NCBI GenBank assembly: GCA_018335035.1
Contig: JAGXKT010000005.1
Span: 62,001-126,000, forward strand
DNA from: Phycisphaerae bacterium
Lineage (GTDB): Bacteria > Planctomycetota > Phycisphaerae > SM23-33
DNA: 64,000 bases
Direction of reading: 5' to 3'
The translations under genes and the position numbers were made by a program. This document shows positions 50,944 to 62,672 of the stretch, piece after piece. The notes beneath the pieces are model-generated. The model worked only from the letters and a program-made list of their open reading frames with translations, ran no database searches and had not been told where the DNA came from. How positions within the stretch are numbered: position 1 is the stretch's first letter; each line of letters begins with the position of its first letter.

Positions 50944-51894
50944 TCACCTCTTCGCGCTCGCCTTGCGGGCCGCGGCGGCGCGGGCGGCCAGAAAGGCACA
51001 CAACGCCGCGTCCAGGTAGTCCGCCGTCGAGACCAGCTTGTAGTCGATGCGCCCGGCCGTACAACGCCGCTTGGCCTGGCGGCAGAAGCGATCCACCGCA
51101 TCCAGGTAGCCCTGACGCAGCGCCCGCGGGCGGATCGTGAGCTTTCCGGTATCCTCCAGGCCGCGGAACATCGTGTTGCCCTCGAACGGAAACGTCAGCT
51201 CGTCGGCGTCCATCACGTGCAGGACCATCACCTCGTGCTCGTAATGACGGAAGTGCTGCAACCCGCGCACCACGCTGTCGAGGTCGGCGAACAGGTCGCT
51301 GATCAGACAGACCAGCCCCCGGCGCGGGATCTTCTCGGCCACGGCGTGACAGATCGCCTCCAGCGAGGTCTTCGCCTTGGGCTCGTTGACGTCGATGGCG
51401 CGAACGAACGACTTGATGGCGCCCTGACTGGCCGAGGGCGCCAGGTGCGTCCGCAGGCGGTCGTCGAAGACGGCCAGGCCGACGGCGTCCTGCTGCTGCA
51501 GCAGCAGGAACGCCAGCGACGCCGCCACCGCACCGGCGTAATCGTACTTGCTCATCCGCCCGTTGCGGGCCGTCTCGTCGGCCGGGGGATAGCGCATCGA
51601 CTCGCTGGCGTCCAGCAGGAACGTGGCCTTGAGGTTCGTCTCCTCCTCGTACTGCTTGATGTAGAAGCGGTCGGTCTTCGCCTGGACCTTCCAGTCAATG
51701 TGCTTGATGTCGTCGCCGGGGACGTACTCGCGATGGCTGGCGAACTCCACACTGTACCCGTGGAACGGGCTGCGGTGCAGACCACTGATGAACCCCTCGA
51801 CGACCAGCCGCGCCTGGAGGTCCAGACGCGTGACCTTCGCCAAGACTTTCGGGTCCAGATACTTCTGAAGTTGTTCGCTTGCGACCTGTGCCAT
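50944..51894 (-). CDS. DUF58 domain protein
   Basis: 316 aa. The family motif HREYVPGDDIKHIDWKVQAKTDRFYIKQYEEE is followed by a VWA-like motif FLLDASESMRYP. Conserved blocks continue through LVCLISDLFADLD. In known systems DUF58 proteins work with MoxR ATPases and VWA proteins in envelope assembly or metal-centre insertion. Part of the eleven-gene operon. Confidence 0.93.
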   Translation of the reverse strand: MAQVASEQLQKYLDPKVLAKVTRLDLQARLVVEGFISGLHRSPFHGYSVEFASHREYVPGDDIKHIDWKVQAKTDRFYIKQYEEETNLKATFLLDASESMRYPPADETARNGRMSKYDYAGAVAASLAFLLLQQQDAVGLAVFDDRLRTHLAPSASQGAIKSFVRAIDVNEPKAKTSLEAICHAVAEKIPRRGLVCLISDLFADLDSVVRGLQHFRHYEHEVMVLHVMDADELTFPFEGNTMFRGLEDTGKLTIRPRALRQGYLDAVDRFCRQAKRRCTAGRIDYKLVSTADYLDAALCAFLAARAAAARKASAKR

Positions 51895-51944
51895 TTGTCA
51901 TCCGGCCTGTGCTCTGGGGCGTCCGTCCTTCGTTCGCGGCTGCG

Positions 51945-52421
51945 CTATACGGGCGTGTCGGCGGCCTGCCTTGCGTCCGGCTCGTCGTCGCTATCGGTCT
52001 GACCATCGGCGCCTGTGCCGACGGACTTGGTCCGCTTCGTGGTGCAGGAACTATCCTGCCAGAATCGCGAGACCACGCCGTCAGTGATCTCGAAGTGGAG
52101 GTTCTGGCACCGTACCTTTCTATTGCTTGCCGCCATGAGGAACAGGATCGCCACGGAATCCTGTTTCTTCTCCACGTAGCGATACGTCAGCACCTCGACG
52201 CCGTCAGCCCTGGCGACCTCGCTGGGCTCACCGAGCGTCGCCAGCAGCCACGCTCTGGTCGTCTCGTCGGGTTCGATCTCGTCCAGCGTGGCGCGATCCA
52301 CGAACTTCCCCTTGCCTTCGTACGTCGTCTGCGAGCCGCCCATGACCAGGCAGCCGCTCAACGAGGCGCACAGTAGAAACGCCGCAACACCTGTCCGTAC
52401 GACGCGTGCGAAACATCCCAT
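51945..52421 (-). CDS. Small lipoprotein, SmpA/OmlA-like
   Basis: 158 aa from the ATG at 52421 (GAGGAG upstream). Signal peptide ends with the lipobox SLSGC. The mature part (TRAWLLATLGEPSEVARADGVEVLTYRY) resembles the BamE/SmpA beta-alpha pattern, where such proteins sense or stabilise outer-membrane assembly. A DSSCTT segment and acidic C terminus follow. Role inferred from pattern only. Confidence 0.7.
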   Translation of the reverse strand: MGCFARVVRTGVAAFLLCASLSGCLVMGGSQTTYEGKGKFVDRATLDEIEPDETTRAWLLATLGEPSEVARADGVEVLTYRYVEKKQDSVAILFLMAASNRKVRCQNLHFEITDGVVSRFWQDSSCTTKRTKSVGTGADGQTDSDDEPDARQAADTPV

Positions 52422-52459
52422 GGTCTGTTCTCCTCGGCGTGATGACATGGCGCCGACCG

Positions 52460-53560
<1,101 letters not shown>

Positions 53561-53592
53561 GTTCTGTCTCCTCGTAGCGTCGCATTCGTCCG

Positions 53593-54750
53593 TTAGCGTT
53601 CGTAAATCGGCAGGTAGCCGTAGGGAAGCTGCAAGATCGTCAGCGCCATGGCGGTCCCGTACACCGTCCCTGTTCCGTCGCCGTTCCAACTGCCGTCGGG
53701 CGCCTGCATCGACAGCAGCTTGTCGCGAATCGCCGGGTAGTACGCCTTCCAATCCGCCCCGCCGCGCTGGTACATCGCCTGGGCGTAGTAGTAATGTGCA
53801 TAGAACCAGTGGCCCATGCGCCGGGCCACATCCATGCGGCCTTTGCAGTAGTTGACCAGCCGCTCGACCATCTTGGCTTCTTCGCCGCTGCCGCCGGCCT
53901 TGCGGTCGTACACGCCGGCCGCGTAGAAGCACGCGACGGCGGCGGCCGAGATCGCCGGGCGCGACGAGCCCCGATTGCTGGCGGAATAGCAGATGCCGCC
54001 GTCGGCCTGCTGGCAGTGTTTGAGGTAGCGCACCGCGCGGGCGATGGTGTCCTTGTTGACCTTGATGCCCGCGTTGCGACACGCCCGGAGGGCCTGAAGT
54101 TGCGTGACCGTCACGCTGCCCTCGTCGTTGTTGCTGCCCGGCGTGTAGTACCAACCGCCGGCGTGACCGTGCTTCTCGCCCAGGTCGGACTGCGCCGACG
54201 CCGTGAGCTTCGCGCCCTGCGTCAGGGCCTCGCTGAGCCGCTCGGACGTATCCTCGTCCGCCTGCATGCCGTAGCACTGGGCGAGAAACAGCATGGAGAA
54301 CCCGTGCCCGTACATGCTGCGCGACCCGCCGGACGAGCCGATCACCATCCCGTCTTTGTACTCCTGGGACGCGTTCAGCAAGAAGCGCATCGCTCGGCGG
54401 ACTTCCTTGGCATAGGGGCCCTCGGCCGGCGTGGAGCCCCCGGCCATCATCGCCAGACCGCCCAGCGCCGTCATCGCGCCGGGGTAACTGCCGTAGCGAC
54501 CGTTGGAGAGCCACTGCCCCGAACGATGCTGCACGCGGGCGAGGTATTTCATGCCGGCGTCAATGGCCTTGACCGTCTCGCGGTCCATCATTTCGGGCAA
54601 CAGCGAATCCGGCAGATCCGAGATATCCTGACCGGCCGCTTCGCCGCATACCACGCCCACGACGCCGCAGCCCAGCAGCACGCCGCAGGCGGCGACCGCA
54701 GCGGCGCGCCGCGCCGCCCAGCGCGTGTCAATCGCTCGGTTCGGACGCAT
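53593..54750 (-). CDS. Secreted prenyltransferase/squalene-cyclase-fold repeat protein
   Basis: 385 aa with an N-terminal hydrophobic signal ([21 protein letters not shown]). Alpha/alpha-barrel repeats are visible ([54 protein letters not shown]). No DxDD-type cyclase acid motif is seen, so it is probably a structural relative and not a terpene cyclase. It follows the PQQ-type gene with a 23-bp overlap. Confidence 0.8.
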   Translation of the reverse strand: MRPNRAIDTRWAARRAAAVAACGVLLGCGVVGVVCGEAAGQDISDLPDSLLPEMMDRETVKAIDAGMKYLARVQHRSGQWLSNGRYGSYPGAMTALGGLAMMAGGSTPAEGPYAKEVRRAMRFLLNASQEYKDGMVIGSSGGSRSMYGHGFSMLFLAQCYGMQADEDTSERLSEALTQGAKLTASAQSDLGEKHGHAGGWYYTPGSNNDEGSVTVTQLQALRACRNAGIKVNKDTIARAVRYLKHCQQADGGICYSASNRGSSRPAISAAAVACFYAAGVYDRKAGGSGEEAKMVERLVNYCKGRMDVARRMGHWFYAHYYYAQAMYQRGGADWKAYYPAIRDKLLSMQAPDGSWNGDGTGTVYGTAMALTILQLPYGYLPIYER

Positions 54751-57700
54751 AGATGCTCACTCCGTCACGGGTTTCCACAATCAGCCGCCGACCGGCGATG
54801 ACCGGCGCACTGTGCGACGCTCCTCGGTTATCCGGCTTGACACGCTGCAGCACGTCGCCCGTGCGGGCATCGAGGACCTGCACGCCGCCGCTGCGCAGCG
54901 ACACAACGGCCGCCCCGCCGCCGGCGCCGACGTCCGACACGACGTCCCCCGGCGAAACCGCCATCTTCCACGCGCACAGGCCCGTCGGTAGGGGCCATTT
55001 CTCCAGTACTTCGGCTTTCACCGTCGCGCGCGGCAGCGACGCCGGCGTCGCGGTCATCCCCACCGCCTCGCGCCGAAGCCGGTGCGGCGCGGCGGCTACG
55101 CCACCCCTGTGTCGGGGGCCGAACGCCGCGAGGCGACGAGCGCGGCCTTGATGATCCGCCGTCGCGATGACGCCGCGCGGCGTGTCGGCCGCTTCGGCGC
55201 GGCGCGGCGGTTCGTCACCGCGTTTCGCGGGTGCCGACGGCTTCCCGCGTGCGACGTAGACGGCATCGTCAAACAGGCAGCACTTAGTCACCGGCCCGTC
55301 CCCGGCGTTGGTCTTGATGACGGTATCCGCGATGCCTCCCCCCGCCAGCGACAGCACCTCCACACCGTGCCGCATCCGCACCACGATGCGTTCGTCGACG
55401 GCGTCCAGCAACTCGCCCGTCCCTTCGACGTCGCGCGTCCAGGCCGGTTCGTGAAAATCGGCGGCGCCCCCGACGGCGTAAACGCTCAGACGCCCGTCGA
55501 TCATCACCGCCAAGAGCCCGTTGGGGGCCAAGTGCGCCCAGCCGAGATTCTCGGAACGCCACCGGGCCAGCAGCTTGCCCGTGGACAGGTCGAAGGCACA
55601 AACCGTCACGGCGTGCTGGGGCGGCTTGTTTTCGGCACCGTACGTCACGACGGCGATGCCCGCGGCGGCCTGAATCCCCATGGGCGCACGTCGAGCGCCG
55701 AAGTGCTGTGCCGTCCACTGGCGGGGCCTGCCCGTCGTCGCGTCCAGCGCGTGCAACCGCCCCGAGGCATCGGCCAGCAGAACTACCCCGGCGCACACGG
55801 CCTGGGCGGCAGACGCGCTCCACTCCAGGTCGGCGACCTTGCGGTGCCAGCATGGCTTCCCGGCCGCGATGTCGTAGCCGCTTACGCCGTTGGCTGCAGC
55901 GAGCACCAATATGTCGCCGTCACGGGCCACGCCGACCGTGCCGCCACGCCCCCAAGGAAAAGGCCGCTGCCGGCAGATAAAATCGCCCGTCAGCGGCGAG
56001 TCGGTCCCGATGGTCTCAGTGGGTACGTCGGACGCGCCGCCGAGCAGAACGAGTCGTTTGCCGTCCACGAGTGCCACGCGACCGCCGACCCGCACCGGGC
56101 GCTCGCGCGCATCGCGCAGCACCACAACGCGTCCGTCGAGCGTCCACGCCTTTGTCAGCGGCGGGCGCAGGGCGGCGTCGTGCGCCGCATCGCCACCGGA
56201 ACCGTCCAGCAGAGCGCGCAGCAGCGCCTCGGCGCGGGCCGAGATGTCCGCAAAGTCCACGGTCAGGGACGCGTCGAAGTCCGGATCGTCCAGCACGGCG
56301 CGGGCGCGGTCGGCGGCGACGTGCACCTGCCCGTCGCGCTGGTAAAGCATGGCCAGGACGGTCGCGGCTTGCAGGCGCAGAGCGGGCACCTCGGCCCGGC
56401 TCAGTTCGGCCAGCAGGCGCCGCGCGGCGTCCATGTGCTCGCGTGCCGCGGCGTCCTCGGCGTCCCGCGCCCGGCGGTAGTGCGCCTCGGCTGCGGCGAA
56501 CACGGCGCGGTCGGCGGCGCGGCTGTTGGGCCAGCGATCGCGAACGCCCAGCAGCGTCTCGGGGCGCCCGTCCTGTCGGGCGTCGACCAGGCCTTCGCCG
56601 GCGCGCCGCTCGACGGCGGCGTAGACATCGCGACCGTTCTGCTCGATCAGGCGCCGCAGGAGTCGACGGACGCGAATCTCGGCGACAAGCATCGGGCGGT
56701 CGGGACCCATTCGGTCCGTATCCAGCGCGTCGGCGCCGATGGCGACGTCCACGATTTCCACGTCGGCGTATGCGTCGCGGAGGTCATCGGCGCAGGCGAC
56801 CGCGGCGGTCAGGTCATCGGCGCGTTCGTGGGCCTTGACGAGTCGCAGCAACGTGTGAGCATGTTCGCGGTCGGTCACGGCCAAGTCGAGGGCCTGCGTG
56901 AACCCGGCGATCATCGCGATCGGATCGGCGGCACGATTGGCCAGAGCGATCTGCGTGCGATAAGCCCAGCTTTGGGCGCGCCCGGCATCAACGGGTCGGC
57001 GAAGCCGCTCGGCCAGGCGGCGCGCGGCGGCGAAGTCCTTGGCCGCCAGGTCAAACCGCCCGGCGTTGAAGGCGACCTGCCCCTGCCGCAGCATCAGTCC
57101 GAGGCGCTCGGCCGGCACAGCAGCACGGATGCGCTCGGCAAGGTCGCTGCGAACGTCATCGAAGCTGAAGTAGGCACACACGCCGGCGCCGTTGGCGGCG
57201 AGCAGCGCCCGTTCGCAACTGACGAGATTGCCGAGCAGCGCGTCGGCCGCACCGAGCTTTCGCCGCGTGACCTTCCGCGTCTTGAGATTCAGCGTCAGCA
57301 GCTCGCCTGATGTGCTTGCCAGGACGCGTCCCGACGTGACGGCCGGTCGCCCGCAGACGGACACCCCGCCGTCCCATTCCCATAACCGTTCGCCGTCGGT
57401 GCTGGACAGCAGCACCAGTCCCGGCTCGCTCAGCAGGACCGTTTGCGCGTCGACGCCGCTGAGATTCGCCAGTCCGCCGCGCGGACAGCTCCACCGGGAC
57501 CTACCGTCGTCAACCGACACCGCCAGAACCTGATCGCTGTCGGCCGGCAGGCAGATCACGCGATCGCCGCTGACCAGAAGCGGGTTCGACGGGCACCGCA
57601 CCGCCGAGGACGTACCCCGCCTCTGGTTCATCGGGCGGTTTGTCGTGCTGGGGTAATGGTTGGCCCACAGTGGTTTGCCCGTGGCCGCGTCCAGTGCAGC

Positions 57701-59557
57701 GAGAACGCCGGCGTTCGTGCAGACCACAACGCGCCCGGCGGCGACGGCCGGCGGACTGACACGTTCGAAGAGCGTTCCGCCGTTAGCGTGACCACCGCGA
57801 TTGGGCGGCAAGGCGGGCGTCTGGGATACCGGTTGACGCCACAGCAACGTGCCGCGCTGAGCATCGAGGCAGACCACGTGGTGCTGGTCTGCGTGAAGCA
57901 TCACGAGATACAAGCGCCCGCGATGGTAAGTCACCGGCGAGACAAACCTGCCGGCACTGAGAACGTCGTCGTCGCTGGCGCCGTCGCCGAGGACCCACGC
58001 GCGCCGGCCGTCGTTAACGCGCAGCGCCACTAGGGTGCCGCTTTGCGCCGACGACTTGGCGGCCGCAGACGCGCGCCATCTTCCATACATGTGCTGCGGG
58101 ACCATTACCAGCGGCGTGACACCACACCGGACGAAGACCAATTTGCTCCCGGCCGTCAGGTGATAGTACCCCTCATCACCGACGCGAACGCCTGGACGCC
58201 GACCGGGGTGACCACGCCGAAGATACAGCATCTGCGTTTGGGACGGGGAGCGGTACAGGCGGAGATCGCGTTCCGTCCTTTCCCAACGGGGCTGTCCGCT
58301 GAACAGGTCGCGCGCGACGACACCATCATCCGTGCGATAGAGCACCGTCTCACCGACCACGAGTGGATGGACCAGGGGCAGCAGGACGCGAGACGACCTG
58401 TCCTGCCCGTACGCGGTAACCAGCCCGCCCTGGACCTTGGTCCGGCCCTTGTAGGACCCCGGCATGCGATCAGCGCCGCCGGCGATCAGCCCCGTCACAC
58501 CCGCCCGCCTCGCATCGGACGGACGCAGCCACATCGGCGTCAGGACCACCTCGTCAGCCGCTGTCATGACCCCCTGCCCGTCGGGGACCCCGCCGAGCCC
58601 CGGCCAGCCGGCAAGCACCCGTCGCCGGACGGCGGCCGGAATGCGGCGCATCCGCTCGACGTAATCGACCAGGCGGACGTCCTCGCCGGCGATCCGTGCG
58701 CGGGCGCTGGGGTAGCGCTCGCGCAGGCGAGCCAAGGATGTGTCGGCCAGGTCGCGCCGACCGGACAGATGATACGCCGTCGCGGCGCGCGCCAGCAGCA
58801 GCGGCGGCGGCACGGCGGAAGACTCCTGCTGCAACAGCGCGCCCCAGCAGCGAGCGGCGGCCGCGAAACGTCCGCGATCGAAGTACATCAGACCCAGACG
58901 GTCGAGGGCTTTGGGTCCGTAGCTCGAGCGGGCGTACTGGTGGACGATGCGATGCAGCGGCGCGAGCCGCCCGGTCGCCACGGCCGTGCGGTACAGGTGC
59001 CCCGCCTGCCCGTCGTACAGCCCGCGATAAAGCGCCCGTCCGGCAGGCGGTAGCGTGGAGAGAATCTCGCGGGCGCGGACCGCCAGCCCCACGTAGCGGC
59101 GCTCGCCGCGCGCGACGAAACCGCTTTGCTCGCGCTCGGCGAGGGCCTGAAGAATGCGAATGGCCCGCTCGTGATTGCCGGCCTCGATCATCTCCGCCGC
59201 CTGGGCGAAGAAGTCCGGCCAGTCTTCCTCGGTCGTCACGAGCACCTGGAAGTCGCGCCCGTCGACCGGCGCCGAGGGACCTTCCACGATTTCCATATCC
59301 ATAGCGGCGGCGTGCGGTGCCGGCAGCAGCCCGGTCAGCAGCAGCACGGTCAGCACCGTCGTGGTTTGCAGCGTGGGCGTGCCGCCGCGGCGCGAAGGCC
59401 AGTGGTGTCCCCGACAAGGCCGAAATTGTGCCGTCGTGCTGTTCAGGGCTATTCCCCAGTGCGGCGGACCATCCGCGTTCACACTGTATCGCGCGGGCGC
59501 GTGCTGAGACAAGTGCCCGACATAGCTCAGACGCGGCAGGCGGGCAGAAGTTTCCAT
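54728..59557 (-). CDS. Giant exported PQQ-like beta-propeller and TPR protein
   Basis: 1609 aa from the ATG at 59557; the ORF-track start further up crosses the divergent gene's upstream region. A hydrophobic segment (LQTTTVLTVLLLTGLLPAPHAAA) lies about 60 residues in and would be the signal. TPR-like helices follow (RAIRILQALAEREQ). PQQ-type propeller strands recur (GRVVVCTNAGVLAALDAATGKPLW, YDIAAGKPCWHRKV, GVQVLDARTGDVLQRVKP). No metal or quinone site is identifiable, so it is likely a binding scaffold. It opens the eleven-gene operon. Confidence 0.8.
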   Translation of the reverse strand: METSARLPRLSYVGHLSQHAPARYSVNADGPPHWGIALNSTTAQFRPCRGHHWPSRRGGTPTLQTTTVLTVLLLTGLLPAPHAAAMDMEIVEGPSAPVDGRDFQVLVTTEEDWPDFFAQAAEMIEAGNHERAIRILQALAEREQSGFVARGERRYVGLAVRAREILSTLPPAGRALYRGLYDGQAGHLYRTAVATGRLAPLHRIVHQYARSSYGPKALDRLGLMYFDRGRFAAAARCWGALLQQESSAVPPPLLLARAATAYHLSGRRDLADTSLARLRERYPSARARIAGEDVRLVDYVERMRRIPAAVRRRVLAGWPGLGGVPDGQGVMTAADEVVLTPMWLRPSDARRAGVTGLIAGGADRMPGSYKGRTKVQGGLVTAYGQDRSSRVLLPLVHPLVVGETVLYRTDDGVVARDLFSGQPRWERTERDLRLYRSPSQTQMLYLRRGHPGRRPGVRVGDEGYYHLTAGSKLVFVRCGVTPLVMVPQHMYGRWRASAAAKSSAQSGTLVALRVNDGRRAWVLGDGASDDDVLSAGRFVSPVTYHRGRLYLVMLHADQHHVVCLDAQRGTLLWRQPVSQTPALPPNRGGHANGGTLFERVSPPAVAAGRVVVCTNAGVLAALDAATGKPLWANHYPSTTNRPMNQRRGTSSAVRCPSNPLLVSGDRVICLPADSDQVLAVSVDDGRSRWSCPRGGLANLSGVDAQTVLLSEPGLVLLSSTDGERLWEWDGGVSVCGRPAVTSGRVLASTSGELLTLNLKTRKVTRRKLGAADALLGNLVSCERALLAANGAGVCAYFSFDDVRSDLAERIRAAVPAERLGLMLRQGQVAFNAGRFDLAAKDFAAARRLAERLRRPVDAGRAQSWAYRTQIALANRAADPIAMIAGFTQALDLAVTDREHAHTLLRLVKAHERADDLTAAVACADDLRDAYADVEIVDVAIGADALDTDRMGPDRPMLVAEIRVRRLLRRLIEQNGRDVYAAVERRAGEGLVDARQDGRPETLLGVRDRWPNSRAADRAVFAAAEAHYRRARDAEDAAAREHMDAARRLLAELSRAEVPALRLQAATVLAMLYQRDGQVHVAADRARAVLDDPDFDASLTVDFADISARAEALLRALLDGSGGDAAHDAALRPPLTKAWTLDGRVVVLRDARERPVRVGGRVALVDGKRLVLLGGASDVPTETIGTDSPLTGDFICRQRPFPWGRGGTVGVARDGDILVLAAANGVSGYDIAAGKPCWHRKVADLEWSASAAQAVCAGVVLLADASGRLHALDATTGRPRQWTAQHFGARRAPMGIQAAAGIAVVTYGAENKPPQHAVTVCAFDLSTGKLLARWRSENLGWAHLAPNGLLAVMIDGRLSVYAVGGAADFHEPAWTRDVEGTGELLDAVDERIVVRMRHGVEVLSLAGGGIADTVIKTNAGDGPVTKCCLFDDAVYVARGKPSAPAKRGDEPPRRAEAADTPRGVIATADHQGRARRLAAFGPRHRGGVAAAPHRLRREAVGMTATPASLPRATVKAEVLEKWPLPTGLCAWKMAVSPGDVVSDVGAGGGAAVVSLRSGGVQVLDARTGDVLQRVKPDNRGASHSAPVIAGRRLIVETRDGVSIYASEPSD

Positions 59558-59886
59558 ATTTCTTCGACAACCTTGTCGCGCGGGTGACGAATTCCACTTG
59601 CCCATCGGCGAACCGGGCATTACGATGATTCGTAGAATAGGTAACCGCCGTTTCGGGTTCGCGCCGAAGGTTTGCGGCCTCATCCGTATTTCATATCCCC
59701 GTGGGCGCGGCGGCCGAGCGGCCTCAGTGCTCATCTGCGCGAAACGTACGCATCTTTTCGCACACTCGTGCTGCGCCATCGGTGCAGCCGGAACGGTTTT
59801 GCCGCGTGCGCGGCCGGTTCGCCGTGACACACGTCCGCAGGCGAATGGGCGCGCGGCGCCGGCAAGCCGCTCATGAGGGTAACACA
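59558..59886. other. Divergent regulatory region between the MoxR operon and the zinc-finger gene
   Basis: No ORF supported. An inverted repeat CGACAA-GG-TTGTCG (59563-59576) lies directly upstream of the giant gene's start and could mask or mark its ribosome binding site. No consensus promoter was found. Confidence 0.4.
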
Positions 59887-60654
59887 ATGCCCACACAAAT
59901 GCAGAATGCCGGCAGCAACAGCCACGAGCGGGTCGCCCCCTCGAACCGTCGCATGCGGCGCCCGGGCGAGCCGCTGTCCGACGCCATGGAACGCCTGCGC
60001 CAAACGCTCTCCGGCGACGGCGGCGAGGAGACCGCCCGCGCCTACCAGGCGCTGCGCCGCGCGGGGAACGGCATGAACGTCGGCGAACTGGTCGCGGCGG
60101 TCCGCGCCGCGCTGGGCCCCGAGGGGCTGACGACCGTCATCGACGCCCACGCACACCTGGCGTGCTATATGTGCACCGCGGGTGTCGTGGTCTGCCATCA
60201 GTGCCAGGGGCGCGGCGAGATCGAACAGGGCCGCTCCTGCGCCCATTGCGACGGGCTGGGCGTGATCCGTTGCGGCTTCTGCGGGGGGACCGGCTGGGCG
60301 GACCGCGCCAGCCACCCGGCCGAGCTGCGCGAGGCGATCGTTCTGCAACAAGCCGCCCACGTACGGAAAACGGTGGGCAAACTCGTCGAGGTTCTGGGCT
60401 CGCTGACGCGCGCCAAGGCCCGCGCCCTGCCCGCCAGACAGCGCGTGCAACTCGTCGCGCGGCTGCTCCACACACAGGCGCGACTGGCGGACCTGGCCGA
60501 GGCCGACGCCGTGGACCCCAAGACGCGCGGGCTGATGCATCGCGCGGCCGAGAAACTCGACCCCCCGCTGGAGCTGCTGCGTGGCGGGATGCGCCCCGAC
60601 GAACGGCACGAAGAGGACGACGAAGCGACCGACGCTGAGGCCCCGTCATCATAG
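59887..60654 (+). CDS. Protein with DnaJ-type zinc-finger repeats
   Basis: 255 aa from the ATG at 59887 (GAGGG upstream). Four CXXC units (CYMCTAG, CHQCQGRG, CAHCDGLG, CGFCGGTG) form the cysteine-rich fold of DnaJ, but no J domain exists. Helical N and C termini flank it; the C-terminal end is acidic. It may bind unfolded protein or act as a disulfide/zinc chaperone; exact role unknown. Divergent from the MoxR operon. Confidence 0.8.
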   Translation: MPTQMQNAGSNSHERVAPSNRRMRRPGEPLSDAMERLRQTLSGDGGEETARAYQALRRAGNGMNVGELVAAVRAALGPEGLTTVIDAHAHLACYMCTAGVVVCHQCQGRGEIEQGRSCAHCDGLGVIRCGFCGGTGWADRASHPAELREAIVLQQAAHVRKTVGKLVEVLGSLTRAKARALPARQRVQLVARLLHTQARLADLAEADAVDPKTRGLMHRAAEKLDPPLELLRGGMRPDERHEEDDEATDAEAPSS

Positions 60655-60672
60655 CGCGGCCGGCCGTCGGCG

Positions 60673-62628
60673 TCAGCGCCGCGGCGTCCATGTGCCTGGC
60701 GCCGCCAACCGCACCGGCGGCACCTCGCCACTGACATCGCAGAACACATCCAGATCAGCCCACTCGGACGCGGGCGTCGTATCCAGGACACGGCTCGGAC
60801 CGGCGATGAGCACATCCCACCGCCGACCGGATGGGACGGCACAAACGCGGCCCGATCCGACGGCCGCCAGGAAGCTCCGCGCGACGGCCGCGATCGCAGA
60901 GGCGTCGCCCTGCGTCCGCAGCAACAGACAGCCGCCGCGCAGGCGGCTCGCCGCCGCACGCAACGCCGAAACGTTGTAGTATCGCCACGCATCCGGATGA
61001 CCGGCCGGAAGCGGCGCCAGCAGCACACCGTCCCATCGTTGGGCCGGCGTGCCCGGCGCGGTCGCCAGTTCCGGCGACGCCACCTGCTGCCAGGTCAGTC
61101 GCGGCGGCACGTCCTGCCAAGCGCGTGCCGCGACCGTCCACGCACCCGGTCGCGCCGCCACTATCTCGTCGGCCTTGCGTGCGATTGCAGTCGTGCGCGG
61201 CCCGGCCGCCGTCGCGGCGCCGCGCCGCTCGGCGAGACCTGAGGCCACCCAGCCGTCCCGCACAATCACGCCACCGGCCACGGCGACGGCCCCCAGCGCC
61301 AACACACCCGTGGCGCCCCAGCGCGCCGCACGGGCGGCGTTCGTCGCCGCCGCGATGCCGCGCAGCGCCGCCAGCGCGAGCAGCGCGGCCGGCAGGGCCG
61401 CGATCGCCGGCGCACCCAGGCGCGCTGCGTCCAGAATGACGACCAGAAGGATGCCGACGCAGACACCGGCGGCCGCGGCGTTAAGGTAGGTATGGGGGCG
61501 CCCTCCCGCCGCCGCCAGCACCGCACGCCCGCGCCGCAACACGACCGCGGCACAGGCCGCCAGCGGCAGTTGCATCGCACCGGCCGTTGCCAGCGCGAGC
61601 CACGCCGCCGGGGACGCCGCCGTCGCGTCACGCCAGACCGCCAGCGCAAGAGCCACCTGTACCGCCAGCGCGGCGCCCGCGCCGGCGACGGCACCGACGG
61701 ACGGCTCGCCCGCGGCGTCGCGACGGGAGGCGTCCTGTCGCGCCGCGAAGACGGCAACCAGCGCCAGGCCCGCGGCCAGCCACACCGTCCGTACGGGCAT
61801 TGCCACGCCCAACACATGCGTCAAGAGGCGCCCCTGGATGATCACCACGGCCGCCAGCACGGCCCACGCCGCCGCGATGCCGACCCGTTGCCGCCGCGGC
61901 GCCCGTCCGCGCACGGGCACGGCGCGACGCGGCATCGCCGCCGCTGCGGGGCGCACAAGCCAGCCGATCGCCGCCGCCAGTGCGATAACGCCCGCCGCGG
62001 CGCACAGCCCCGGCAACTCGGCGCCGCTCGCGGTCAACGCGGCAAAGCCCGCCATCCCCAAGGCCGCGGCCAGGAGCATGTCGCGCCACGCCCCGCTGTA
62101 GGCGTCGCGCCCCCCGCTGCTCCGCACCGCCGCCGACAGCACCCATACGACGCACAGCCCCACGGCCAGCGGCACCATGCCGCCGGCCACCACGACCGCG
62201 CGCACGCCCGCGGCGCCCGCCGGCGACCACACCGTCCACCGGACCAGCCACTCGGCGATGCACGCCCCCGGACCGATCAGCGCCGTGCTGCCCGCCGCGG
62301 CGAGAACGGCAAACACGCCCCCGGCGCCCAGCAGGCGTCCGGCGCGACGTATGTCCTGCGGGCGCGTGGGGCCGTCGGTGGCAAGCTCCACGGCGCGGAT
62401 GTCGAGCACGCCGCTGCGGATCAGCACCCATTGCACGGCTCGCGCGACGTACCACGGTAGCGGCGCCGCCAAGGCAACGGCAGCGAACAACCCCGCCAGC
62501 GTCAGCGAGGCCATCAGCGTCGAACTGCCAACGGCCCACCCCCACAGCACGCTCGCGCACGCGGCCCACAGCACCAGCGCCGCCATTAACCAGACCACCA
62601 GCAACCTGTCCGCCAGGCCGGGCTTCAT
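60673..62628 (-). CDS. Polytopic membrane protein of unknown function
   Basis: 651 aa from the ATG at 62628. The first 480 residues hold about twelve hydrophobic helices (VVWLMAALVLWAACASVLWGWAV, LALVAVFAARQD and others). A soluble C-terminal part (about 500-651) contains WRYYNVSALRAAASRLRGGCLLLRTQGD and no recognised site. The combination of membrane helices plus an enzyme-like tail recalls polyamine-synthase-type membrane proteins, but the key motifs are not visible. The longer ORF start overlaps birA and is rejected. Confidence 0.7.
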   Translation of the reverse strand: MKPGLADRLLVVWLMAALVLWAACASVLWGWAVGSSTLMASLTLAGLFAAVALAAPLPWYVARAVQWVLIRSGVLDIRAVELATDGPTRPQDIRRAGRLLGAGGVFAVLAAAGSTALIGPGACIAEWLVRWTVWSPAGAAGVRAVVVAGGMVPLAVGLCVVWVLSAAVRSSGGRDAYSGAWRDMLLAAALGMAGFAALTASGAELPGLCAAAGVIALAAAIGWLVRPAAAAMPRRAVPVRGRAPRRQRVGIAAAWAVLAAVVIIQGRLLTHVLGVAMPVRTVWLAAGLALVAVFAARQDASRRDAAGEPSVGAVAGAGAALAVQVALALAVWRDATAASPAAWLALATAGAMQLPLAACAAVVLRRGRAVLAAAGGRPHTYLNAAAAGVCVGILLVVILDAARLGAPAIAALPAALLALAALRGIAAATNAARAARWGATGVLALGAVAVAGGVIVRDGWVASGLAERRGAATAAGPRTTAIARKADEIVAARPGAWTVAARAWQDVPPRLTWQQVASPELATAPGTPAQRWDGVLLAPLPAGHPDAWRYYNVSALRAAASRLRGGCLLLRTQGDASAIAAVARSFLAAVGSGRVCAVPSGRRWDVLIAGPSRVLDTTPASEWADLDVFCDVSGEVPPVRLAAPGTWTPRR

Positions 62629-62672
62629 CCTGCTATCCTGTCGATCCCGCCGCGACGTCACGGCGACACGTC

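Noticed and set aside
55082-57310. 742-aa plus-strand ORF
   Set aside because: Shadow of the PQQ/TPR gene; composition atypical of proteins here.
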